From NCBI RefSeq assembly GCF_016772475.1, contig NZ_CP068595.1:3720001-3784000 (forward strand): 64,000 nucleotides of DNA, in the 5' to 3' direction. This document shows, in pieces, positions 34,501 to 45,800 of this stretch. The translations under genes and the position numbers were made by a program. Every line of letters begins with the position of its first letter. Within the stretch, counting starts at the first letter, position 1. The notes beneath the pieces were generated by a model, which saw only the letters and a list, made by a program, of their open reading frames with translations, searched no databases and had not been told where the DNA came from. This DNA is from Paenibacillus sonchi. GTDB taxonomy: Bacteria > Bacillota > Bacilli > Paenibacillales > Paenibacillaceae.

Positions 34501-37500
34501 CGGGAACTACCGGCTTGCCGAAAGGGATTCTGGTGGAGCACCGCTCCTTATTGAATTTTTTATCAGCGATATCGGAGGTGCTGTCCTTCGGGAAGGGTGA
34601 GACGTTTTTATCGTTAACAACGGTTTCATTTGATATTTTCTGGCTGGAGAGCATCCTGCCTCTGTTAGCCGGATATCAGGTGGTCATTGCCGATGAGCTT
34701 CAGCAAAAGGATGTGCACGCATTGCTCGCCTTGGTAAAACAAGCCGGGATCAGCGTAATGCAAACCACGCCGTCGCGTCTGAAGCTCCTGCTTGCTGATG
34801 CAGAATTGGCGAAGGCGCTAGGCTCCTTGCGGTATTTGCTGATCGGAGGGGAGCCCTTGCCGCAGGCCTTGGCGGAGCAGGCGCGAAGCATCCTGCCCGG
34901 CGGCCGGATATTTAATCTTTATGGCCCAACGGAAACCACTATTTGGTCTACAGCACAAGAGGTGACGGCAGGTCCCGTAAACATCGGCAAACCGCTCAAG
35001 AATACACAAGTTTATATCCTCAATGATGAGCTTCTGCCTCAGCCCATAGGCGTTCACGGCATCCTGTATATCGGCGGCCACGGTGTTGTGCGTGGCTATC
35101 AGAACAACCCGGTGCTGACTGCCCAGAGGTTTATTGACAATCCGTACCGTCCGGGTGAACAGATCTATTGCACGGGAGATATAGCCAAGTGGACGGAAGA
35201 GGGTACGGTTGAATACTTGGGAAGAGCAGATTTTCAGGTGAAAATCCGGGGCTACCGCATCGAGCTGGCGGAGATCGAACAGCAGCTCGATACCCATCCC
35301 GCTATTGAAAAATCCGTGGTCCGTGCCCAGCGGGATGACCAGGACGAACCCATGCTGGTTGCGTATTATACAACAGCCCGCACCGTTTCAGGCGCGGAGC
35401 TGCGGGAGTTTTTGCTGAAGTTTTTGCCGGTCTATATGATTCCGCAGCATTTTATGGAGATCGGCAAGATTCCCCTCATGATCAGCGGCAAGCTTGATGT
35501 CAAGGCGCTGCCTCCTGTAACGGTTATGCCGGTTCAACCAGGCGAAACACGCAAGCCGCAGGATGAGGTGGAGGAGAAGCTGCTTGAAATCTGGAAGAAA
35601 GTACTGCGTATCGGGGATGCCGGTGTGCAGGACGGATTTTTTGAAATGGGCGGAAATTCCATTCAAATTATGCAGCTCGTTTATGAAATCAACAAATGTT
35701 TTCCGGTGTCCTTTCAGTTTACACATTTTATAGAACGGCAGACGATAGAAAGGATAGCCGACTTCATCAAAGAGGCAATACAAGAGGAACGGAAGGAGGA
35801 ATTGCCGTTCATTGCTGCAGATCCTGCCAACCACCATGAACCGTTTCCGTTAACGAATGTGCAAATGGCGTATTACCTGGGCAGAAGCAGCCATTTTGAA
35901 CTGGGCGGCGTTTCGACCCACTCGTATCTGGAGATGGCAACAGAGCTGGACATCCGCCGGCTGAACCAATGCCTGAATACGCTGATTCAAAGACATCCCG
36001 CGCTTCACACCGTGTATTTGCCGGATGCCACACAGCAGATTCTGCCGGAAGTGCCGGAATACGCTATCTGCGAATACGACCTGAGCGGGTACGCTGAAGA
36101 AGCAAAAAACAAGAGAATTGCTAAAGAAAGAGACCGGATGTCCCATCATATCTTCAACCCGAATTTATGGCCGCTGTTTGAGATTGTGGCATTCCGCCTC
36201 TCACCGGAGGAGAGCCTGCTGTGCATCAGCTTTGATCTGCTGATCATGGATGCTTACAGTCTGGAGATCCTGCAGGAAGAAATCCTGGCGCTGTATGCTG
36301 ACCGCTCATTGCAGCTGGAGGAGCTGTCCATTACCTTCCGGGATTACCTTGTGGGCTACCAGCAGATGAAATCCGGCAAGTGGTATCTGGAGGACAAGGA
36401 ATACTGGCTGCAAAAAGTAGAGGATTTCCCTTTAGCTCCCGGCCTCCCTCTGCTGACACAGCCGCAGCACGTGAAAAATCCTTATTTCAAACGTAAGTCG
36501 AAGCATTATTCGCAGCAGCATTGGCGGCAGCTCAAACAGATTTCGCAAAACCATAATCTGACCCCTTCGGCGGTGTTATGCACCGTCTATGCCGAAGTGC
36601 TGGCGAATTGGAGCAATCAGCCCCAGTTTGGCTTGAACTTGACGCTCTTTAACCGGCTGCCCTTGCATTCTGATGTGGACAAGCTGATCGGGGACTTCAC
36701 CTCCCTCCTGTTGTTAGAGGTCCGTATGAATCCCAAGGATTCATTCTGGGAGAAGGCGGGCAACATTCAGCGGGTGCTGATGGAAGCATTGGCCCACCGC
36801 CATTTTGATGGCATTGATGTGATGCGGGAAATCAGCAAAAGGAGAGAGCTGGGGAACAAGGCGCTGCTGCCGATTGTGTTCACAAGCGCTTTGTTTGACA
36901 ATGGTGAAGACGGCGGGGAAGCGGCGGAGAACCATGGCGAAGCCTCAGATGAAGAGCAGAGCACCAACGGAATTACACAAACCTCCCAGGTCTATCTCGA
37001 TAACCAGGTGGCGCTGATCCATGGAAAAATGGTAATCAACTGGGACTATATCAGCGAGCTGTTTGATCCTGCCGTGATGGATGCCATGTTTGCGCAATAT
37101 CTGTCGCGGATCGAAGCCATTTTGCATTCCCGTGAGGAAATGGGCTTTCCGGCGCTCCCGGCCTCCGACTACGCCAGCATTCAGGCCTATAACCAGACGG
37201 AAGAGCCGATTCCAAGCAAGACCTTGCACGGGCTTTTTGAAGAAGCCGTCCACCAAACTCCATATGCGGTTGCCATTGAAGCCGATCATGCAAGCATTAC
37301 CTACAAAGAGCTTGATGACAGAGCGGACAAGGTCGCCGGTTCCCTGCGGAGCCTTGGGGTAAGTGCCGGTGACAGGGTTGGCGTGATAGCGAGGAAAGAA
37401 ATTGATACCTTTATCAATATCTTAGGCATCCTGAAAAGCGGTGCTGCCTATGTGCCGGTTGATCCGGAATATCCGCAGGAACGGTTGGACTATATCCGGA

Positions 37501-39041
37501 ACCATAGCCAGTGCAAGCTTGTTCTGGAGACGGATTATTACGAGAAGAACTGTAGAGGGCAGCATCCGGCGGAACTTCAGCGTCACAATCATCTGCCGGA
37601 AAGCTTGGCTTACGTAATCTATACGTCGGGAAGCACAGGCAATCCCAAAGGCGTTATGATCAGCCATCAGGCTGCATGCAATACCGTGCAGGATATCAAT
37701 CAGAAGTTTCAGGTGGGTGCAGCAGACCGGATACTGGGCATCTCTTCGCTTTGCTTTGATCTGTCGGTTTATGATATTTTTGGAGCATTTGCCGCCGGGG
37801 CAACGCTGGTATTGGTGAAGGATCAGAAGGACATCCGGCAGCTTGCTGATACCTTGTCAGCCCAGAAGATCACCATCTGGAATTCTGTTCCCGCGATCAT
37901 GGACCGGGTGGGATCAGAAATAAGAGCGCAGGGCATATATCAGGAGAACCTTGATTTACGGCTGGTGCTGCTGAGCGGAGACTGGATTCCCCTGCATTTG
38001 CCGGAGACTGTCAAACAGCTGTTCCCTGCAGCCAAGCTGATCAGCTGCGGGGGGGCGACTGAGGCGTCCATATGGTCCATCTATTATCCAATAGACGAGG
38101 TCATGCCGCAGTGGACAAGCATTCCCTATGGCATGCCGTTAGCCAACCAGCAATTTTATGTGCTCAACCAGCAGATGGACTATTGCCCGCTTGAGGTGTC
38201 CGGCGAGTTGTACATCGGGGGAAGCGGAGTGGCAAACGGCTACCTGAATGATCCGGATAAAACCAGCCATTCCTTTATTCATCATCCTGAATTGGGGTAC
38301 ATTTATCGGACAGGTGACTACGGGGTATTGCACCGGGATGGCTGCATGGAGTTCCTGGGCAGGAAGGACCAGCAGGTAAAAGTGGGCGGCTACCGCATCG
38401 AGCTGGGCGAAGTGGAAGCACAGCTGCTGCGCTGCGAAGGGGTCCGGCATGCGGTTGTTCTGGCAGCAGACGGGGAAGACAAACGTTTGGGCGCCTATCT
38501 GATTCCAGACAGTCACTCAGCAGATCAGGCAGCATTCATCAATGAAGTCCGGGCGCGGATTGCCAAGGTCCTGCCGGATTACATGATCCCGCATTATTTT
38601 GTTGTGCTGGAGCAATTTCCTTTGACTGCGAACGGGAAAATGGATGTACAAGCGCTGCTGAAGCTGCAGCCCGCCGGGAATAAGCAGACGTCAGCCTATG
38701 CGGCTCCGTGCAATGATGTTGAAGAGCGCATCGTAAACATCTTCAAAGAGCTTCTCGAAGCGGACCAGATCGGTACACTGGACAATTTCTTTGAGATGGG
38801 CATCAACTCTGTCCAGATCGCGATGATAAACAACAGGCTGAAGCAGGAATTCCAGAAAGAAATTCCCCTGCTCACCCTGTTCGAATACGCCAATATTCAC
38901 GCACTGGCCGGGTATTTATCCGGGAATGACCAGAATGAGCCGGATGAGGTGCCGCAGGAGCAGCAAGTTACACGGAATCAAGGAAAAGAGCGGATGAAAC
39001 AACGAAACGCCAAACGAAGGGGACATACAGACAGTGAATAA
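28537..39041 (+). CDS. PKS/NRPS protein: KS-AT(degenerate)-KR-ACP-C-A(Gly)-PCP-Cy-A(Cys)-PCP
   Basis: About 3502 residues after repair of four frameshifts (29256, 31478, 32693, 34442). KS 28555-29830 (TACSTSL). AT remnant 30100-30600. KR 30830-32130 (TGGLGGMG, YNAAN). ACP 32440-32660 (GGDS). C 32700-33990 (HHIITDG). A 34040-35510 with code DILQLGLIWK, exactly the glycine code. PCP 35560-35780 (GGNS). Cy 35830-37140 with DLLIMDAYS, fitting the cyclisation motif DxxxxDxxS. A 37200-38650 with code DLYNLSCIWK, one residue from the cysteine code DLYNLSLIWK. PCP 38700-38920 (GINS). Gly followed by cyclised Cys predicts a thiazoline; no oxidase domain is present. GTG 28537 has AGGGGTG at 28524-28530, and the gene starts 10 bases after its neighbour's stop. 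The tail is basic (KERMKQRNAKRRGH). Confidence 0.92.
29256..29260 (+). other. Frameshift (one G missing) inside the KS
   Basis: Run of 5 G. Adding one G restores GIVGGDGAGAAVLKRLQDAL, the conserved KS segment between the Cys and His motifs. Confidence 0.88.
30100..30600 (+). other. Degenerate acyltransferase domain, module 8
   Basis: Only about 163 residues. VIGRGKSQWLAACLSGELSLEEAV aligns with the intact IGYSIGEYVAACLAGVFSLHDAL, leaving GRGKS where GHSxG is needed, so Ser and His of that motif are both lost. No HAFH- or YASH-like motif follows. Both flanking linkers are kept (LPTYAFDRQEF follows). Confidence 0.83.
31478..31481 (+). other. Frameshift (one base missing) inside the KR
   Basis: At CCGGGGAAAAGCC one added A gives YRGKSRWIESVQKPLLL before the Rossmann motif. 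The G run next to it is an equal candidate. Confidence 0.8.
32693..32697 (+). other. Frameshift (one A missing) between ACP and C
   Basis: Run of 5 A. Adding one A restores RAPKKEGYPLTPGQKRLYF, the conserved C1 motif at the start of the condensation domain. Confidence 0.88.
34442..34446 (+). other. Frameshift (one C missing) inside the Gly A domain
   Basis: Run of 5 C. Adding one C restores HGAPLPVPPVHSSRNLAYCM, running into the A3 motif YTSGTTGLPKG. Confidence 0.88.
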
Positions 39042-39846
39042 ATCTCAAGTGCTGCAATTTTATTCGGAATATACTCCGAATACAGACCCGTTCAGCCTGG
39101 GCTATCTTTTTGATGAGCTGCCGGATGATCTGGGCGAGTTATGCAAGTTGATCAAATGTCAATTGATTCATCCTTCGATGGTGAAGAAGGTAAGACATTT
39201 GCTCACTTCTTATACCAAAAATGAAGACGAACAATTCTATACCGTTCAAGACATGCTCGAAGCTTTGGTGGAGCGCAATGCCAATGGAATTATCGGGGAG
39301 CGGCTGCCCCGGGAACGGTTGATAGTCTCCTGCCGCTTCCATTCGCTGCTGCTCATTTCCATGCTGCGCTCCAAGGGCGTCCCGGTGCGCTGCAGAGTCG
39401 GATTTGCAAAGTATCTCTCAGAGCATCAATTGAAATATATTGATCACTGGATTTGCGAGGTGTGGGACGAAGGCGGGGCGCGCTGGATCAGAGTGGACCC
39501 CGATATCGGAATCGTCGATCTTCAAGGGGATGATTTCCTGGAGGCCGGAGTGGCCTGGTTAATGGCCAGAGACAAAGAAATCAACCCGCAGCTCTTTGGC
39601 GTAAAAAAATCATGGGGAATGCATTACATCCGCAACAACCTCTGCTATGATCTGCATGCTGTGCTTGGGCAAGAGCTGCGGTACTGGGATTATCCTCCTA
39701 TTTGCCAAAAAGGAATAGATGAATTGGATTTCGAGGAACTGCAATTGCTTGATGAAGTCTCCATGTATCTTCAAGACCCCGATGCCCACCTTGAGGAGCT
39801 GCAGGCGCTTTTTCTGGAGAATGAATTCCTGCAATTCAAAGGGTAG
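39034..39846 (+). CDS. Transglutaminase-like (papain-fold) enzyme
   Basis: 270 residues. The central part matches the transglutaminase-like fold: SCRFHSLLLISMLRSKGVPV gives a candidate nucleophile Cys100 at the start of a helix, DHWICEVW gives His138, and IRVDPD gives Asp155, in the right order and spacing for a Cys-His-Asp triad. No signal peptide or membrane segment is visible, so it should act in the cytoplasm. GTG 39034 overlaps the stop of the upstream NRPS gene by 8 bases and has AAGGGGA upstream, so it belongs to the assembly-line operon. Relatives in biosynthetic clusters, such as AdmF of andrimid biosynthesis, form amide bonds between carrier-bound partners; hydrolysis or a release role is also possible. 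The exact reaction cannot be read from sequence. Confidence 0.8.
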   Translation: MNKSQVLQFYSEYTPNTDPFSLGYLFDELPDDLGELCKLIKCQLIHPSMVKKVRHLLTSYTKNEDEQFYTVQDMLEALVERNANGIIGERLPRERLIVSCRFHSLLLISMLRSKGVPVRCRVGFAKYLSEHQLKYIDHWICEVWDEGGARWIRVDPDIGIVDLQGDDFLEAGVAWLMARDKEINPQLFGVKKSWGMHYIRNNLCYDLHAVLGQELRYWDYPPICQKGIDELDFEELQLLDEVSMYLQDPDAHLEELQALFLENEFLQFKG

Positions 39847-39880
39847 GCGAGCTGAAGGATCAAGAAAGCGACGGTGTTAA

Positions 39881-42800
39881 ATGATGGACAAACTGAAAAA
39901 GTACATCTACGAGCTGGTTGCATCCAAGAAGCTGACTGCCAAGGAAGCGACGGAGTACATCACTTACCTGCAAAACGGAAATGAGCACAGGAGCGAGGAG
40001 ATTGCGGTTGTCGGAATCTCCGGGAGGTTTCCAAAGGCTGGCCGGGTAGAGCAGTTCTGGGATAATCTCTGTTCAGGCAGAGATTGTTTAGACACCTTTC
40101 CTGAAGACCGGCTCCACGATGGACAGGCCTTGGCCCCCGGACGGCATTTGGCGGGTGGGAGCTTCAAACAAGGCGGATATTTAGACGAGATCAGTTTTTT
40201 TGATGCAGAGATGTTTCGCATTTCGCCTAAGGAAGCCTTGTCGATGGAGCCATACCAGCGGATCATGCTTGAGGTTGCTTATGACACGTTAGTGAATGCA
40301 GGCTATGAGACGCAGGATATTCTTGGCTCCAAAACCGGGGTTTTTATCGGACGTGACCACGTAACAGGGATTGAGTACCGCAACTATGCCGCTCCCGATA
40401 TTTTTCGTTTAACGGGGGGCTGGCCGGGTATTTTAGCAAGCAGAATCTCCTATGTATATAACCTGAAGGGGCCGAGTGTTGTGTTTGATACCTCTTGCTC
40501 CTCCGGGTTGGTGGGACTTCATTTTGCTTGTGAATCCCTACGCAGAAATGAATGTGACATGGCATTTGTAGGCGGCATCAGCGGCCTTTTTTATTTTCCT
40601 CCTGTCAAGGAAGATGGATCACTGGACCAGGTGGAGTCCGCTGAAGAAAAAATCCGGGCTTTTGACAAAGATGCAGAGGGCACGGTCTGGGGTGAAGGCT
40701 GCGGAGGCCTGCTATTGAAGCCGCTGTCCAAGGCGGCCGCAGATAAAGATGTGATTTATGCGGTCATCAAAGGCAGTGGAATCAACAACAACGGTCTTTC
40801 CAAAGGCATCACCGCACCGAACGGGGAAGCGCAGGAAGAGCTGTTGAAAAAGGTATGGAAGCAAGCGCAGATCAACCCCGAAACGATCCGGTATATCGAG
40901 ACGCACGGAACGGGAACCATCCTGGGAGATACAATCGAGCTGAATTCGATCATCAATGCCTTTCAAGCGTTTACTTCCAAGAAGCAGTTCTGCGGTGTAG
41001 GCTCGGTAAAAACCAATATCGGCCATTTGGTCGGGGCTTCCGGGATCGTCTCCCTGATAAAAGCCGTATTGATGCTGAAGCATGGAGAAATTCCGGCCTC
41101 GCTGCATTTTCAGACGCCCAGTCCCTATATCAATCTGGCCGATTCGGCCTTATTTATCAATGATCAGCGGAGCAAGCTGGAGAAGGGGAACCACCCGGTC
41201 CGGATAGGGATTAACTCGTTCGGATTCAGCGGTACGAATTGCCATGTGCTGCTTGAAGAGCCGCCAGTGCCTTTATACGACAACAATGCGGAAAATAACG
41301 TCTTCCTGCTGACCTTATCGGCCAGAAGCGGCCAGAAGCTGGTAGAGGCTGCGCAGAGTCTTCAACGTTTTTTGCTCACGAACCGCAGCGTTAATCTGGC
41401 TGATATGTGCTGTACAGCCAGCCAATTCCGCAATCATTTCGCGAACCGGCTGGCTATCATGTTCAGCAGCTATGAAGATTTGCTGGCCAAACTGAAGATT
41501 ATTAAGGAGACAAAGGAGCTCTCCCTGTGGAACAGCCATCCCGGAATCAGCTTCCAGCTCCATGAAGTGGTTGCGGATACTAAATCGCAGATAGAAGCGT
41601 GGGAGATCAGGGAAGGCGAAAAAATTGCACTGGATAAAACTGCCAATGAAGTGATTAGGGAGCTGCTGCAAAAGAAAGCAGGCAGTGAAATGCTCTGGGA
41701 GCAGGCGGCCCGCTTCTACATCAAGGGCGCCAGCATGGATTGGCGTCCGCTCTATCCCGGCTGCCGGAAACTGGCTATGCCCGGCAATGTGCTGGAACGG
41801 ACGAAATACTGGCCGGCTGAAGCGAAGCGGGAAGAGGTATTCCAGGATGAGCTGTATTATACGGCGGAATGGGTAGAAGAGAGCAGGCTGCCCGTCGGTA
41901 CGGGAGCTGCCCGCGATACGGTTCTGCTGATTGTGCATGAGGCGGATGCAGCCCTATGGGAGGCACAGCTTCTCGGGAAATTACGGGGAAAGCGCTGCAT
42001 CCTCGCAGAACTCGGCAGACCCTATCACAAAATAAACGCTGAGCATTATCACGTCTCCAATTCGGTTGAAGATTTCTCCGCCCTGTGCGGGGAGCTGGAT
42101 ATTTCGGCACTGAAGCAAATTCTGTATGCAGCGCCTTCCCGGGAGGGGTTGCCGGATTCTTTGGAGGAATGCAAGGAAAGCTTCAATCAGACAGTGATGA
42201 ATCTGCTGTACCTGGTGAAAGCTCTGCAGGCCGCCAATACAATGAATAAAGATCTGGACATTGCCTTGATTACAAAGAATGCCCATGTCCTGCAACCAAT
42301 GGATACGGGTTCCGACCCTTTCGCCCATACGCTCTACGGAATAGGGAAATCGATCCTGCAGGAGAATCGTTCCTTCCATGTGCGTCATATTGACATCAGC
42401 AATGAGTCCGCCGATATGGAGGCGCTTCCGGGGGAGCTGGAGGTATCATCGGCTCAATATTCAGTAGCGCTGCGCCACGGCCGCCGGTACGTTGAAGTCA
42501 TTAAGAGAGCGGACATTGCGGAACGAACTGGCGAGGCCATAACCATAGAAACAGGGGACACTTTTCTGATTACCGGCGGCTTGGGACTACTGGGAATAGA
42601 GGTCTGCAAGTATCTGAGCCAAAAGAACAAAGTGAAGCTGATCGTCCTGGGAAGAACGGCTATTCCTGACAGAGAATCCTGGCAATCAATCATTATGGAA
42701 AATGAAGATAACCAGCTATTGAAAAAAATCAACGGCATTCTGGCTATTGAAGCTCTGGGCTTCACGCTTGATTACCATTGTGTAGATATTTGCGACGAAG

Positions 42801-45800
42801 CTCAGCTCCGGCGGACCGTCGAACAGATCCGGCAGGATCACGGGAGCATAAACGGCGTGTTCCATTGTGCCGGAGTTGGAGTAGGGGACATCGAGGATTT
42901 CGGCATGAGCGGGCAGGAATTTGAACAAAGACATGCGGTGAAAACCTATGGAAGCTGGCTGGTATACAATCTTACCCAAGAATTCAATACCGGGTTTACC
43001 CTGTTGTTTTCTTCGGCTGTCAGCATTACCGGCGGAAGAGGTTCGCTTGCCTACACGGCGGGCAATGCTTTTGTGGATGGGATGGCGGAAACCATCAGGC
43101 TGCAGGGGAAAAACGTGATGGCCGTCAACTGGTCCACCTGGGAAGCGACCGCATCTAAGCTTTCTTTGCAGGCGGACAAGCATTTTTTTGAGTTCCTGTC
43201 CACCCACCAGGCATTGCAGGCGCTGGATCTGATTATCCGCCGCGGGATGTTCCGGACCATTGTCGGCAAGCTCAACGTTCAGAACAAGCTGCTTGAACTG
43301 GAGAACCTGTGGCCTTTCCGGCTGGCCGGCGAAATTAAGCAGGCCCTGTTCCCAAAGACACACCAGGAGGAGCGGCCTATCCGCCAGACTCCAGTCACTG
43401 TGAAAGAGCCGGAAGGGTATACAGCCACACATCGGGAATTGGCCCAGGTCTGGGCGGATATTCTTGGACTCACAACGATCAGTGTGTTCGATTCTTTTCA
43501 CCAGCTGGGCGGGGACTCGATTCATGCTGCGCATCTGCACAAGCAATGGAACGAGCGGCATCCCGGCACGCTTGACGTTACGGATATTTACAGATACCCG
43601 ACCATCCATGAAATGGCCGGGTATTTGGACAGCCAGCGGGTCAGTCAGCCGGCAGCGCTTAATCTGGACAGTATTCTGGAAGGGTTCAAGGGGAGTAAAT
43701 ATTCCAAGGAAGAGGCAAAGCGGCTGTTGGCAGAATGGACTGAACAGTCATCCGTTGAACGCCTTCAACCCGCTGAGAGTGATGATTTTGCCATCATAGG
43801 CTATGCCTGCAAGTTCCCGATGGCGGAGGATGCCGAACAATTTTGGCGGAATCTTACGACAGGAGTGGGCGCAATCCGGCCGTTTCCTGAGTCCAGAAGA
43901 AAGGATACCGACGGCTACCTGGCTGCCGGTCAGATCAGCCCTGAAGGACATGCGTATTGCCAGGGAGGGTATCTGGAGGAGATCGACCGGTTTGATTCCG
44001 CCTTCTTTCACATTTCTCCCAGAGAAGGAGAATTGATGGACCCGGAGCAGCGGCTGCTGCTGGAGAATGTGTATCAGGCTGCCGAACATAGCGGCTTGGG
44101 CGGAACCATCCTGTCAGGCACCCGGACAGGTGTGTATGTCGGAAAGGATACCACCGGACGGAATGAGTATAACAACCGGGTGGATATCCTGGACCCTTTG
44201 AAAGTGACTTCAGGCTCGACCGGCATTCTGGCCAGCAGGATCGCTTATTATCTCAATTTAAATGGTCCTTGCCTGGTTGTGGATACAGCCTGTTCTTCCA
44301 GTCTGACCGCAATATGTCTGGCAACGCAGGCCCTGAAGCAGGGACAGATTGATATCGCCATTGTGGCGGGAGTATCCTTGGCGTATCTTCCTACCCAGCG
44401 CAACTCCCTGATTGACTCTGCCGACGAAATGATCCGCCCCTTTGATGCCGGGGCCAACGGTACCATGTGGGGCGAGGGGGCAGGGACGATCATTCTGAAG
44501 CGGATGAAGGAAGCGGTGCAGGACAACCATGTGATTCATGCCGTAATCAAGGGTTCGGAGATGAACAACAACGGAACATCCAACGGCATAACTGCACCGA
44601 ATGCGGAAGCGCAGGAGAAGGTGCTGGTAGCCGCCTGGAAAGCGGCTAACATTGATCCGGAAACCATCTCTTATATCGAGGCTCACGCAACCGGAACCAA
44701 ACTGGGGGACCCCATTGAAGTAAAGGGCATTACGAATGCGTTCAGACGTTTTACGAATAAAAGGCAATTCTGTGCCGCAGGCACCGTGAAAGCCAACATC
44801 GGCCATTTGGTCGGGGCCTCAGGGATGGCGTCGGTCATCAAAATGATAATGGCGTTCAAACATAAACAATTGCCTCCAGTGCTACAGTTCCAGAATCCGA
44901 ATCCATTTATAGAATTTGCCGATTCCCCCATCTATGTTAACGACAAGCTTCAGGATTGGGGCGGCTCGGCCGCTCCGCGCAGATGCGGCATCAGTTCATT
45001 TGGATTCAGCGGAACGAATTGCCATATCCTGCTGGAGGAGCCGCCGGTCTTCACCAATCCGCAGGAAGAGAAGCAGGACTGGCATATTCTGGCGTTGTCG
45101 GCGAAGACGGCAGCATCCTTGAGCGCATTGATCAAACGCTACTTTCACATGATCAACGGAACCGTCACCTTGGATTTGCAAAATATTTGCTTCACTGCCA
45201 ACATCAGCCGGGGACATTATGAGCATCGGATCGTCCTCCTGTTCCGGACCGAAAACGAGCTGCGCGCCAAGTTCAAATATCTGCAGGAGGCGGGCATCCC
45301 GCAAGCGGCGGATCATGATCAGAGAATCTATTACAAGGCCAGCAGGGTTAGTTACGACCAGGAGGGTCTTGACGGGGACGGCCTGCTTGAGCAGGACAAG
45401 CTCAAATTAAACAAGCTGGCGGAGAGCCTGATTGAGGAATGGAGCGTTGAAGAGACGCTGTCCGCTGTGGACAATCTGCACAAAATCGCACGATTGTATA
45501 CGGATGGAGCGGATATCCAATGGGATCGTCTATATCAGGGCCAGCAGTACCGGTTAACCGAACTGCCCGCCTATGCTTATGAACCGGTTCGTCATTGGAT
45601 CGGTGACCCCGCCCGGAAAGGGTTTTCCCCTTCGGGGAAACACTATCATTTACAATGGCTGCCGGATCATCGGGAACAACCCGCAGGGATCAAGCCGGAT
45701 GAAGGAGCCTGGCTCTTTTTGGGCGGAACAGGAACAAAGAGCCAGGAGCTGCTTCGCGTATTGCGGAAGCAAGATATTGAGCTCATTGAGGTCACGCCGG

